Positions 55,128 through 64,000 of a stretch of DNA of 64,000 nt are shown one piece after another (position 1 is the first letter of the stretch; each line of letters opens with the position of its first letter). Both the position numbers and the translations under genes were made by a program. The notes below the pieces were generated by a model. That model was not told where the DNA came from and searched no databases. It was given only the letters and a program-made list of their open reading frames with translations. The stretch covers positions 1 to 64,000 of the forward strand of contig CAVZQZ010000001.1 in NCBI GenBank assembly GCA_963777565.1, written 5' to 3'. The stretch comes from CALMEC01 sp963777565 (GTDB taxonomy: Bacteria; Actinomycetota; Thermoleophilia; Miltoncostaeales; Miltoncostaeaceae).

Positions 55128-55187
55128 CCAGTGTTAAGCCCCGGCACCGCCCGCCGAGGCATTTCGCGATTGTTAACGCCCGGGACC
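55128..55187 (-). repeat. Pair of REP-like repeats between corA and tlyA
   Basis: On the minus strand there are two direct copies: 55187-55168 (GGTCCCGGGCGTTAACAATC) and 55148-55128 (GGTGCCGGGGCTTAACACTG, plus G). The first differs at one base from the copy at 53971 in the opposite orientation. GACGGGCGTTGG and GACGGGCGTTCG follow at 55191-55220 as short direct repeats. Confidence 0.65.
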
Positions 55188-55252
55188 ACCGACGGGCGTT
55201 GGACCAACGACGGGCGTTCGCGCGCCTGAGGTCCGCCGGGGCCGGTCCTGGC

Positions 55253-55258
55253 TACAAT
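55253..55258 (+). promoter_or_regulatory. -10 box of tlyA-nadK-recN
   Basis: TACAAT (5 of 6 to TATAAT) ends 8 bases before the tlyA ATG at 55267. There is no ribosome site, so the mRNA is probably leaderless or nearly so. Confidence 0.5.
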
Positions 55259-55266
55259 CCCCCGTC

Positions 55267-56057
<791 letters not shown>

Positions 56058-56061
<4 letters not shown>

Positions 56062-56939
56062 AAGACATCACCGTCGAGGAGACCACCTCCCCGGTCAAGC
56101 GCGTACTGCTGCTCACGCACAAGGCCCCTGAGGTGACCGAGAGCGCCCTGCCGGGCGTGCTGTCGATCCTGGAGGCGGGGGGCGTGGAGCTGCTCGTGTC
56201 CGAGCGGGAGGTGCGCAAGCACCCGTCGCTGGAAGGGTGCAGCCGCGCGAACGGCGTCGAGCTGCGCGGTGGCGGCGAGGACCTGATCCTCGTGCTCGGC
56301 GGGGACGGCAGCATCCTGCGCGCGCTCGCCCGGGAGGCCGGCACCGGCGCTCCCGTGATCGGCATCAACTACGGCCGCGTCGGGTTCCTGGCGTCGATCG
56401 AGCGCAGCCACCTCGAGAGCGGGCTTCGCCGCGCCCTCGCCGGCGAGTACATCACGCTCAGCCTCCCGTCGCTGCGGGCGAGTTGGGCGGAGGGCGAGGC
56501 CAGCGCGGTCAACGACCTCGCGCTGCTGCGCGGTGGGGATGCCCGACTCGCCGACCTGTCGTACGCCGTCAACGGCGAGCAGGTCGCGAACGTCCGCTGC
56601 GACGGGATGGTCTGCAGCACCCCCGTCGGCTCGACGGCGTACAACCTCGCGGTCGGCGGCCCGACGGTGTCGTGGGGCGTGCGCTGCTATGTCGTCTCGT
56701 TCCTCGCCGCCCATCACCTCGACGCCCGCCCGCTGGTCCTCGCGCGCGACGAGACGTTCACCGTGACGAACGCCGCGGTCGTCGGCGACTGCGACATCCA
56801 CTCGGACGGCCAGCGGGTCGGGGCGCTCGGTCCGGGCCGGTCGATCTCGATGGACCTCATGGGCGCGCCCGTGCACCTCGGGATCTTCCCGGAGTTGTCG
56901 TTCTTCCGTCGCTACCGGGAGAAGTTCGGCAGGCCGTGA
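56058..56939 (+). CDS. nadK: NAD kinase
   Basis: This 293-residue protein overlaps tlyA by four bases (ATGA at 56058). It phosphorylates NAD to NADP. The GGDGS motif is in LILVLGGDGSILRALA; GINYGRVGFLA, AVNDLALLRG and the Gly-rich CSTPVGSTAYNLAVGGP site are present. The N-terminal 15 residues are an extra acidic/Thr-rich stretch. Confidence 0.94.
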
Positions 56940-58669
56940 TCCGCAGGCTCGAGATCCGCGGTCTCGTGGTGATCGATCGTGCCGAGCTCGAACCGGCGGC
57001 GGGGCTCACCGCCATCACCGGCGAGACGGGGGCGGGAAAGACGGTCGTGGCGCAGGCCCTGTCGCTGCTCGTCGGCGGCCAGGCCGATGCGCGCGCGGTG
57101 CGACCCGGCGCCCGGCACGCGCTGGTGGAGGCGACGCTCGGGCTCCCCGACGGATTCTGGGACGACCTCGACGCCGACGACCCCGCGGCCGGCCTGCGCG
57201 ATCTGGCCGACGACGAGTCGGAGGTCGTGGTGGCTCAGCGGGTGCCGGCCGAAGGGCGGGCCCGGGCGCTCCTGGACGGCCAGACCGTCACCCGCGGCGG
57301 GGCGGGTTCGGTGGCGGGGCGGCTCATCCGGTTCTCCTCCCAGCACGAGGGGCGGCGCCTCGTGGCGAGCGCAACGCAGCTGGCGGTGCTGGACGCCTTC
57401 GCCGGCCCCGAGGCGGTGGACCTCGCCCGGCGGCTCGCCGCGTCGCGACGTCGGCTGGGTGCGCTCTCGCGGGCGCTGGCGGCCGCGCGGGAGCGTCGCG
57501 AGGCTGCCGAGCGCGAGCGGGCCGCCCTCGAGGATCTGGTGGCCGCCGTCGATGCGGCCGCCGTTGACGTTGAGGAGGAGCAGTCGCTGCGGACCGAGCG
57601 CACCCGGCTTCTTCACGCCGACCGGCTCGCGCAGGCGGTCCTCGGCGCGGCCGAGGCGCTGGCGCCGGATTCGGGTGACGGTGGCGCCCTGCACCTCGCC
57701 GGCGAGGCCGTGCGCGCCCTCGGCGGCGCGGTGGAGGTCGACGAAGCGCTGCGCGCACCGTGGCAGGAGCTCGCCGGGGTGGAGGCGGCGATCCAGGACG
57801 TCGGCTCGACGCTGCGCAGCTACCTCGCATCGCTCGAAGCCGAGCCCGCGCGGCTGGCGGAGATCGAGGAGCGGCTGACGACCTACGATCGGCTGTCGCG
57901 CCGGTACGGACCCGGCACCGCCGAGGTGCTCGACCGGGCGGAGGCGGCCCGGGCCAGCCTGGCGGAGCTGGACGAGGGCGCTGGCACCGACGCCGAGATC
58001 GTGGCGCAGCACGCCGCCACGCTGGACGACGCCCAGAGGCTGGCGCACGAGCTCCGGGGGATCCGGCGTGAGGCCGCGCCACGGCTGGAGGCCGCGGTGT
58101 CGGCGGAGCTCGCCGAGCTCGCCATGCCCGCGGCGGTGGTGCGGGTGGAGCTGATCGAGGACGACGGCGACCCGCCGGCCGACCGCGTGGTGCTGTGGCT
58201 TCGGGCCAATCCCGGTCTGCCGGAGGCCCCGCTCGCCGACGTGGCGTCGGGCGGTGAGCTTTCCCGCGTGCTGCTCGCGCTGCACGGGGTGGCCGCCGCG
58301 GCGGATCCCGACGTGACGTGGGTGTTCGACGAGGTCGACTCCGGCGTGGGCGGCGTGACCGCCACGGCGGTCGCCGCCAAGCTCGAGGCCCTGGCGCGCA
58401 CGCGTCAGGTGATCGTGATCACGCACCTGCCGCAGGTCGCCGCGCTGGCGGAGCGCCACTACCGGCTGGTCAAGGGTGTCGACGACGACGGCCGCGCGAC
58501 CACCCGCATCGACGCGGTGGAGGGCGACGAGCTGGTCGACGAGCTCTGCCGAATGCTCGGCGCCGCCCCGACCGACGCCGGGGCGCGCACTCACGCCCAG
58601 GAGCTCCTGGCGCGGCGCGGCACTGCCGCGGAGCCCGTGCGCCGGCGCCGCAGCAAGCGCGCCGGCTGA
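56936..58669 (+). CDS. recN: DNA repair protein RecN
   Basis: This 577-residue SMC-like protein starts at GTG 56936, overlapping nadK. The N-terminal ATPase half (LEIRGLVVIDRAELEPAAGL, Walker A TGETGAGKTVVAQAL) and the C-terminal half (signature SGGELSRVLLAL, Walker B TWVFDEVDSGVGG, THLPQVAALA) flank a coiled coil rich in Ala/Arg/Glu. It holds broken DNA ends for recombination. The C-terminus is basic (RRRRSKRAG). Confidence 0.94.
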   Translation: MIRRLEIRGLVVIDRAELEPAAGLTAITGETGAGKTVVAQALSLLVGGQADARAVRPGARHALVEATLGLPDGFWDDLDADDPAAGLRDLADDESEVVVAQRVPAEGRARALLDGQTVTRGGAGSVAGRLIRFSSQHEGRRLVASATQLAVLDAFAGPEAVDLARRLAASRRRLGALSRALAAARERREAAERERAALEDLVAAVDAAAVDVEEEQSLRTERTRLLHADRLAQAVLGAAEALAPDSGDGGALHLAGEAVRALGGAVEVDEALRAPWQELAGVEAAIQDVGSTLRSYLASLEAEPARLAEIEERLTTYDRLSRRYGPGTAEVLDRAEAARASLAELDEGAGTDAEIVAQHAATLDDAQRLAHELRGIRREAAPRLEAAVSAELAELAMPAAVVRVELIEDDGDPPADRVVLWLRANPGLPEAPLADVASGGELSRVLLALHGVAAAADPDVTWVFDEVDSGVGGVTATAVAAKLEALARTRQVIVITHLPQVAALAERHYRLVKGVDDDGRATTRIDAVEGDELVDELCRMLGAAPTDAGARTHAQELLARRGTAAEPVRRRRSKRAG

Positions 58670-58702
58670 GCCCCGAGCCGCCGGGCGGAGTACGATGGCG
58701 CG

Positions 58703-58741
58703 ATGAAAACCGGCCAGTTCGCTCGTCAGGTCCACCGGTGA
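58703..58741 (+). CDS. Possible 12-residue leader peptide upstream of the M36-like protease
   Basis: ATG at 58703 encodes 12 residues (MKTGQFARQVHR) and its TGA overlaps the GTG of the next gene (GTGA at 58738-58741). TACGAT, a plausible -10, ends 6 bases before the ATG, so it may be translated from a leaderless mRNA and couple translation of the protease gene. It is too short to support by similarity. Confidence 0.3.
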   Translation: MKTGQFARQVHR

Positions 58742-59766
58742 GACGCAGGTGGTTGCGCATCACGATCGTCGCGCTGGCCGTGGCCGGCGTCACCACCGCT
58801 GCGTTCGCCGCCAAGCCGCCCAGCGACGCCACGACCGGCACCGGCCAGGTGTTCCTGCCGAACCCGGTGCAGTCCCTCGCGAACGAGTCGCTCGTCGACG
58901 CCAAGGACGCCGACTCGGCGGTTCCCGCGGCCGCGTACCACACCGTCACGCTGCGGGATCTCGACGGCAGCGGGTACCTGCGGGGCCGGTGGGCGAACGT
59001 GGTTTCCGAGACCGGCAACCCCGCGTACTCGCCGTCGAACACGTTCGTGTTCACCCGGTCGCAGGACGAGTTCGAGCAGGTGATGGCCTACTACTGGGTC
59101 ACCGAGGCGCAGCGATACATCCAGAGCCTCGGGTTCGGCTCCACCCGCCGCCCGGTCAACATGGAGTCGCAGGACGCGCGGATCGACCAGTGGGGGCTGG
59201 ACAACTCGTTCCAGACGAACCACCCCAAGGACGAGCTGCGCTTCGGCAAGGGCGGGGTCGACGACGCCGAGGACGCCGAGGTGATCCTCCACGAGTACGG
59301 CCACGCCATCCAGGACGCCCAGGTGCCGGGGTTCGGGTCGACGCTCGAATCCGGGTCGATCGGCGAGGGCTTCGGCGACTACTGGGCTGTCACGGTCACC
59401 GAGTCGCTGCTCGGGCCAAGCTCGCTTCGCGACCCGGCCTGCGTGGCCGACTGGGACAGCGTCTCCTACACGGCCGGTCCGGTGCACTGCCTGCGTCGGA
59501 TCGACGGCAACAAGCACTACCCGCAGGACGTCGTCGGCGAGGTCCACGCCGACGGTGAGCTGTGGTCGCGGGCGCTGTGGGACATCCGGCAGGGGCTCGG
59601 GAACGTCCGTGCCGACACCGTGATCCTCGAGGCGCACTTCGCCTTCGCGTCCGACACGACGTTCGCCGCCGCCGCGGCGACCACCGTCGACACCGCCGCC
59701 AGGTTGTACGGAGCGCGCGCCGCGTCGATCGTCCGGTCCGCGTTCACTGCCAGAGGCCTGCTCTAG
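58738..59766 (+). CDS. Secreted metalloprotease of the M36 (fungalysin-like) type
   Basis: This 342-residue protein starts at GTG 58738 (RRRWLRITIVALAVAGVTTA, signal peptide to about residue 25). The zinc site HEYGH is at about 185-189 and the third ligand Glu is in GSIGEGFGDYWAV. The upstream VVSETGNPAYSPSNTFVFTR and FEQVMAYYWVTEAQRYIQSLG blocks match the start of the fungalysin/thermolysin-like fold. It lacks the large FTP propeptide of fungal enzymes and is shorter than most relatives. It is preceded by a possible 12-residue leader peptide. An exported protein-degrading role is inferred. Confidence 0.8.
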   Translation: MRRRWLRITIVALAVAGVTTAAFAAKPPSDATTGTGQVFLPNPVQSLANESLVDAKDADSAVPAAAYHTVTLRDLDGSGYLRGRWANVVSETGNPAYSPSNTFVFTRSQDEFEQVMAYYWVTEAQRYIQSLGFGSTRRPVNMESQDARIDQWGLDNSFQTNHPKDELRFGKGGVDDAEDAEVILHEYGHAIQDAQVPGFGSTLESGSIGEGFGDYWAVTVTESLLGPSSLRDPACVADWDSVSYTAGPVHCLRRIDGNKHYPQDVVGEVHADGELWSRALWDIRQGLGNVRADTVILEAHFAFASDTTFAAAAATTVDTAARLYGARAASIVRSAFTARGLL

Positions 59767-59791
59767 CGGTCGCTCGCGACCCGGGGCCGGG

Positions 59792-60652
59792 TCACACGTA
59801 GCGGTTGAGGGCGCGTTCGAGCTGCCCGGCGTACCCACGGCCGAACAGGGCGACGTGGACGAGCAGGGGCCACAGCTGCCACAGCGCCACCCGGTCGCGG
59901 TGCCCGCCGGCGAGCGGGAAGGCCTCGTCGTATGCGGCGAAGACGCGCTCCGAGAACCCGCCGAACAGCCGCATCATGGCCAGGTCGACCTCGCGGTGGC
60001 CCCCGTACACGGCCGGGTCGATCAGCACGGGGGCACCGGCGTCGTCGACGATGGCGTTGCCGCCCCACAGATCGCCGTGGAGCCGTGCCGGTGGCTCCGC
60101 CGGGCCGCACAGGTCGGGGACGCCGCCGGCGAGTCGATCGAGGCGGGCGACGACGGCGGGGTCGAGCCGACCCTCGTCCGCGCAGCGGCGAGCGAGCGGC
60201 TCGAGCCGGCGGGTCCAGTAGAAGTCCGCCCACGTCGCCGCCTCGCCGTTGGGCTGTGGGATCGTCGCGATGTAGTTGTCGTGGTCGAGGCCGAACGACG
60301 CCGGCCCTGTTCGGTGCAGGGCAGCGAGGGCCCGGCCGAGCGTCTCGTCGTGATCGGCCGCCGGGGTGCCACGATCGATCCATTCCAGCGCGAGGAATCG
60401 GGGTGCCTCGTCATGCACTGCGACCACCGCGGGGATGCGCGGTCCACCGCTCACGCGCAGCCAGTCGAGCCCCCACCCTTCTGCGGGGAACATGCCGGCC
60501 GGCGCATCGGCGCGGTGTTTGACGAACACCCGCCGCCCGTCGGCCAGCTCGACCCGGAAGGCCTGGTTGATGTCGCCCCCGGCGATGGCGCGCACCTCGA
60601 GCGGCTCGGCTCCGAGGCGCCCGGCGATCGCCTCGGGCAGCGACGGCGTCAT
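59792..60652 (-). CDS. Fructosamine kinase / aminoglycoside phosphotransferase-like protein
   Basis: This 286-residue protein starts from ATG 60652 (MTPSLPEAIAGRLG), overlapping the phosphatase stop (ATGA). The small-molecule kinase fold is clear: AIAGGDINQAFRVEL, FVKHRADAP with the ATP Lys, the catalytic loop LHGDLWGGNAIVD and the metal Asp in LIDPAVYGGHREVDLAMM. These features fit the fructosamine-3-kinase family, which deglycates proteins by phosphorylating ketoamine adducts. The pairing with a low-molecular-weight phosphatase next door is a common arrangement. Confidence 0.87.
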   Translation of the reverse strand: MTPSLPEAIAGRLGAEPLEVRAIAGGDINQAFRVELADGRRVFVKHRADAPAGMFPAEGWGLDWLRVSGGPRIPAVVAVHDEAPRFLALEWIDRGTPAADHDETLGRALAALHRTGPASFGLDHDNYIATIPQPNGEAATWADFYWTRRLEPLARRCADEGRLDPAVVARLDRLAGGVPDLCGPAEPPARLHGDLWGGNAIVDDAGAPVLIDPAVYGGHREVDLAMMRLFGGFSERVFAAYDEAFPLAGGHRDRVALWQLWPLLVHVALFGRGYAGQLERALNRYV

Positions 60653-61128
60653 CGGGGGAGCGAGTCGAGCAACCCCGTGCATGCCCGCTCGACGAGGTCG
60701 AAGACGTGCGCGAACCCTTCGGGACCGCCGTAGTACGGATCGGGCACGGCCGCGTCGGGCGGGCTCATGGGGTCGTAGCGAAGGAGCAGTTCGACCTTCC
60801 CGGCCGCGCGCGCGTCGGGGGCGATCGCCATGAGGTTGCGGAGGTTATCCTCGTCCATGGCGAGCACCAGGTCGAACCGGGCGAAATCCCGTGCGGTGAA
60901 CTGCCGGGCCGTGTGGCGCATCGGCACCCCGCGCCTGCGTGCCTCGGCCGCAGCCCTGCCGTCGGGGCCGTCGCCCTCGTGCCATCCGGCCGTCCCGGCG
61001 CTCTCGACTGCGATTCGGTCGCCCAGGCCGGCCTGGTCGATGAGGTGCGCCATCACCGCCGCCGCGGTGGGCGAGCGGCAGATGTTGCCGAGGCAGACGA
61101 AGCAGATCCTGGTCGGGGGCCTGGACAT
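60649..61128 (-). CDS. Low-molecular-weight protein-tyrosine-phosphatase family protein
   Basis: This 159-residue protein starts from ATG 61128. The phosphate loop VCLGNICRSPTAA gives the C-x5-R-S active site, and the general-acid Asp is in VPDPYYGGPEGF. Length is typical. In bacteria such enzymes act on phosphotyrosine or, next to fructosamine kinases, possibly on sugar phosphates such as ribulosamine or fructosamine adduct precursors. Without a tyrosine kinase gene nearby, the metabolic role seems as likely as a signalling one. Confidence 0.92.
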   Translation of the reverse strand: MSRPPTRICFVCLGNICRSPTAAAVMAHLIDQAGLGDRIAVESAGTAGWHEGDGPDGRAAAEARRRGVPMRHTARQFTARDFARFDLVLAMDEDNLRNLMAIAPDARAAGKVELLLRYDPMSPPDAAVPDPYYGGPEGFAHVFDLVERACTGLLDSLPR

Positions 61129-61253
61129 GACCGGAGCGAGGATAGTGTCTCGTATCGCGTATCGCCGTTTGGCGAAGCGAGTTTCGCCTGTGGCGTTCTC
61201 GACGACGGTTCGGCCGTGGGCGGGGTGGTGGTCGAGATCGACAGTCGGCTGCG

Positions 61254-62417
61254 CTAGGCGGGCGCCGGCGCGCCCGACGACGGCCATTCCCGCGCCCGCT
61301 CGACGAGGGCGAGCGCCATGTCGACGGTGCGCTCGAGGCTGGCCACGGCGATGCGCTCGTCGGCGGTGTGCACGTCGACCATCTCGTTGCACAGGTTCAC
61401 CGACGCCAGCCCGTTGACGAGGAAGGCGTTGGTGTCGGAACCGCCGCCCGTCTCGACCAGCGACGGCTGATAGCCGCGCGACTCGAGGGCCGCGCGGGCG
61501 AGCTTGACCTGGGCGTCGCGGTCGGTTAACCGGTAGCCGCTGAATTCGTTGACGACGCGCGACTCCAGGTCGACCTCCGCCTCGGTGGCCGCCCAGGTGA
61601 GGGCGTCGAGCATGGCCATGACCTGCTGGGAGAGGGCGCGCTCGTCGAGGCTGCGGGCCTCGGCGGTGATGGAGCAGCGTTCGGCGACGACGTTGGTGGC
61701 GGTGCCGCCGGCGATCGTGCCGACGTTCGCGGTGGTGACCGCGTCGATCCGGCCGAGGGGCATGCGGGAGAGCGCGCGGGTGGCCGCCTCGATCGCGGAG
61801 CGGCCCTGCTCCGGCACGATGCCGGCGTGGGCGGTGCGCCCCACGAAGGTGGCGTGGATCTTCCGCAGCGACGGGGCGGCGCAGACGATGCCGCCGAACG
61901 GCCCGGTGTGGTCGAACACGAACGCCATGCTCGACTCGAGCGACGCCGGGTCGAGGCGGGCGGCGCCCTTCAGGCCGATCTCCTCGCACGGCGTGAGCAC
62001 GACCTCGATGCCGGCGTGCGGGCGCCCGTCGGTCACGATGCGGCGGACCGCCTCGATCACGGACGCGACCGCGGCCTTGTTGTCGCCGCCGAGGATGTCG
62101 GAGCGGTGGTTGGTGAGGAACCCGTCGACGAGCTTCACCTCGATGGGCCCGCTGTTGGGGACGGTGTCGAGGTGGGCACACAGCGCGATCGGAACCCCGC
62201 CCTCAGCGGTGGCCGCGAACCGGGCGACGATGTTGCCGCACCCCGCGGGGATGTCCGCCCCGGCGCCGTCTTCGGTGACGGTCGCGCCGAGCGACCGCAG
62301 CTCCTGCGTCACGACGTCGGCGACCGCGCGCTCGTCGCGGGAGGGGGAGGGGATCTCACACAGCCGGACCATCAGCTGGGCCACGCGGGGAAGCTCGGCC
62401 AACTGCTCCGGCGACAC
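61254..62417 (-). CDS. M20-family peptidase (PepT/tripeptidase-like)
   Basis: This 387-residue protein starts from GTG 62417. The two-zinc ligands are present: His/Asp in LCAHLDTVP, bridging Asp in LGGDNKAAVAS, Glu pair in TPCEEIGLKGA, Asp in FVFDHTG, and His in NEMVDVHTADERI. A dimerisation domain covers about 190-295 (FVGRTAHAGIVPEQGRSAIE). Layout is closest to peptidase T and related tripeptide or acyl-peptide peptidases. It lies between pyrG and the phosphatase on the same strand. Confidence 0.9.
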   Translation of the reverse strand: MSPEQLAELPRVAQLMVRLCEIPSPSRDERAVADVVTQELRSLGATVTEDGAGADIPAGCGNIVARFAATAEGGVPIALCAHLDTVPNSGPIEVKLVDGFLTNHRSDILGGDNKAAVASVIEAVRRIVTDGRPHAGIEVVLTPCEEIGLKGAARLDPASLESSMAFVFDHTGPFGGIVCAAPSLRKIHATFVGRTAHAGIVPEQGRSAIEAATRALSRMPLGRIDAVTTANVGTIAGGTATNVVAERCSITAEARSLDERALSQQVMAMLDALTWAATEAEVDLESRVVNEFSGYRLTDRDAQVKLARAALESRGYQPSLVETGGGSDTNAFLVNGLASVNLCNEMVDVHTADERIAVASLERTVDMALALVERAREWPSSGAPAPA

Positions 62418-62442
62418 TAGTGCTCCGCTCTGGGACGGTGCA

Positions 62443-64000
62443 CTAAGCGTGGACGCTCGCCCCGACGGCGGCCCCGACGAAGTCGCGGAACAGCGGGGCG
62501 GGGTTGGTCGGCCGGCTCTTGAACTCGGGGTGGAACTGCGAGGCGCGGAACCAGCGCAGGTCGGGCAGCTCGATCATCTCGACGAGGCGGCCGTTGGGCG
62601 ACTGGCCGCACACCACGAGGCCCTTGTCCTCGAGGCGGGTGCGGATCATCGGGTTGACCTCGTAGCGGTGGCGGTGGCGCTCGTAGATGACCGGCTGGTC
62701 CTCGTAGCACTCGCGCCCGCCGGTGCCCTCCACCAGCGCGACCGGGTCGGCGCCGAGGCGCATGGTGCCGCCGCGGTCCTCGATGCCCTGCTGCTCGGGG
62801 AGCAGGTCGATGACCGGGAACGGGGTCTCCGGGTCGAACTCGGTGGAGTTGGCGCCGTCCATGCCGGCGACGTGGCGTGCGAACTCGATGATCGCGACCT
62901 GCATGCCGAGGCACACGCCGAAGAAGGGCACGTCGTGCTCGCGGGCGTAGCGCACCGCTTCGATCTTTCCCTCGATGCCGCGGCTGCCAAAGCCGCCGGG
63001 CACGAGGATGCCGTCGGCCTCGGCGAGGCGATCGGTGAGGTGCGGGTCCTCGGCGTCGATCCAGTCGATCTCGAGGCCGACGCCGTGGTGGATGGCGCTG
63101 TGGCGCAGGGCCTCCGACACCGACAGGTACGCGTCGTGCAGTTGCACGTACTTGCCGACGAGGGCGATCCGGACGGTGCCGGAGCACCGCTCGATGTGGT
63201 TCACGAACTCGCGCCACTCGGCGAGGTCGGGCGGCCCGGGGTGCAGGTCGAGCAGGTCGCAGACGGTGCGGTCGAGGCCCTCCCGCTCCATCATAAGCGG
63301 CACCATGTAGATATCCGGGGCGTCGACGGCCGACACGACGGCGTTGCTCGGGATGCCGCCGTAGAGGGCGATCTTCTCCTTGATGCCGCCGGTGAGCTCG
63401 CGGTCGGAGCGCAGCACGAGCACGTCCGGCTCGATTCCGATGCGGCGCAGCTCCTGCACCGAGTGCTGGGTGGTCTTGGTCTTGAGCTCCCCGACGGAGT
63501 CGAGGAACGGCACGAGGGTGACGTGCACGAAGATCACGCGCCCGCGGCCCATCTCGCTGCGCATCTGGCGGATGGCCTCGAGGAACGGCAGCGACTCGAT
63601 GTCGCCGACGGTGCCGCCCACCTCGACGATGACGACCTCGGCGTTGGACGCGGCCGCCGCCTGGCGGATGCGCTCCTTGATGGCGTTGGTGATGTGGGGG
63701 ATCACCTGCACGGTGGCGCCGAGGAAGTCGCCGCGGCGCTCCTTCTTGATAACCGAGTCGTAGATGGCGCCGGTGGTGACGTTGGACGCCCGGGTGAGGT
63801 TCTCGTCGATGAACCGCTCGTAGTGGCCGAGGTCGAGGTCGGTCTCGGCGCCGTCTTCGGTGACGAACACCTCGCCGTGCTGGTAGGGGCTCATGGTGCC
63901 GGGATCGACGTTGAGGTAGGGGTCGCACTTCTGCATCGACACCCGCACGCCGCGTGCCTTCAGCAGGGTGCCCAGCGAGGCGGCGGTGATGCCCTTGCCG
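62443..64000 (-). CDS. pyrG: CTP synthase (5' end outside window)
   Basis: This frame is open to the right edge, 519 codons plus stop, lacking only about the first 20-30 residues. The synthetase half has KGITAASLGTLLKARGV, QKCDPYLNVDPGTMSPYQHG, EVFVTEDGAETDLDLGHYERF and EVGGTVGDIESLPFLEA. The glutaminase half has the oxyanion loop PGGFGSRG, nucleophile elbow FFGVCLGMQVA and the His/Glu pair in SQFHPEFKSRP. It makes CTP from UTP, glutamine and ATP. The recN-to-pyrG neighbourhood is usual in this bacterial group. Confidence 0.96.
   Translation of the reverse strand, partial: GKGITAASLGTLLKARGVRVSMQKCDPYLNVDPGTMSPYQHGEVFVTEDGAETDLDLGHYERFIDENLTRASNVTTGAIYDSVIKKERRGDFLGATVQVIPHITNAIKERIRQAAAASNAEVVIVEVGGTVGDIESLPFLEAIRQMRSEMGRGRVIFVHVTLVPFLDSVGELKTKTTQHSVQELRRIGIEPDVLVLRSDRELTGGIKEKIALYGGIPSNAVVSAVDAPDIYMVPLMMEREGLDRTVCDLLDLHPGPPDLAEWREFVNHIERCSGTVRIALVGKYVQLHDAYLSVSEALRHSAIHHGVGLEIDWIDAEDPHLTDRLAEADGILVPGGFGSRGIEGKIEAVRYAREHDVPFFGVCLGMQVAIIEFARHVAGMDGANSTEFDPETPFPVIDLLPEQQGIEDRGGTMRLGADPVALVEGTGGRECYEDQPVIYERHRHRYEVNPMIRTRLEDKGLVVCGQSPNGRLVEMIELPDLRWFRASQFHPEFKSRPTNPAPLFRDFVGAAVGASVHA

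Overview
This is a very G+C-rich bacterial chromosome segment. Gene order (alaS-ruvX-mltG-aroE, then a type IV pilus block, then aroC-aroK-aroB-aroQ-pepP-efp-accB-accC-nusB, tlyA-nadK-recN and pyrG), the absence of a pilus secretin gene and the many GTG/TTG starts suggest an actinobacterium, most likely a member of Thermoleophilia (Solirubrobacterales/Gaiellales-like). This placement is inferred from gene content and order; no marker comparison was run.

Layout. 1-4.3 kb: two large secreted Ig/prealbumin-like surface proteins on the minus strand. The second is joined abruptly to the first 191 codons of a topoisomerase III gene. 4.4-8.7 kb: a SnoaL-like protein, a phosphofructokinase with pyrophosphate-type signature residues, an alpha/beta hydrolase and a pseudouridine catabolism pair (kinase and glycosidase). 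8.7-14.4 kb: a membrane HD-GYP c-di-GMP phosphodiesterase, an MFS exporter and a large LuxR-type regulator with a degenerate P-loop. 14.5-19.7 kb: tRNA-Glu and tRNA-Gln, a two-gene ABC exporter, glutamate formimidoyltransferase and a small membrane protein. 19.7-30.5 kb: hisS, aspS, a secreted thioredoxin-fold protein without CxxC, an IscU-like/MnmA fusion, a DUF948 protein, alaS, ruvX and mltG. 30.7-43.2 kb: aroE, an acidic Pro-rich membrane protein, and the pilus locus (pilB, pilT, pilC, two pilins, pilD, pilM, pilN, pilO and a PilP-like lipoprotein). 43.3-52 kb: chorismate genes, an M24 peptidase, efp, a biotin carrier fused to an inactive-looking carboxyltransferase, accC and nusB. 52-64 kb: a subtilisin, CorA, tlyA-nadK-recN, an M36-like metalloprotease, a fructosamine-kinase-like protein, an LMW phosphatase, an M20 peptidase and pyrG (5' end outside the window).

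How the genes work together. The pilus genes, the divergent acidic membrane protein and possibly the HD-GYP gene share promoter-like sequences of the sigma-28 (FliA/WhiG) type. This suggests one alternative-sigma regulon for pilus-based motility with c-di-GMP control. The aro genes flank the pilus block and provide four contiguous shikimate-pathway steps. Short GC-rich inverted repeats with a TTAAC core recur in at least four intergenic regions and look like a REP-type family.

Sequence quality. Many housekeeping genes (hisS, aspS, alaS, mnmA, pilM and especially both ABC transporter genes) carry single-base indels that restore each other. I treat these as sequencing or assembly errors and annotate the genes as full length. 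The topB/surface-protein junction may also be an assembly artefact.
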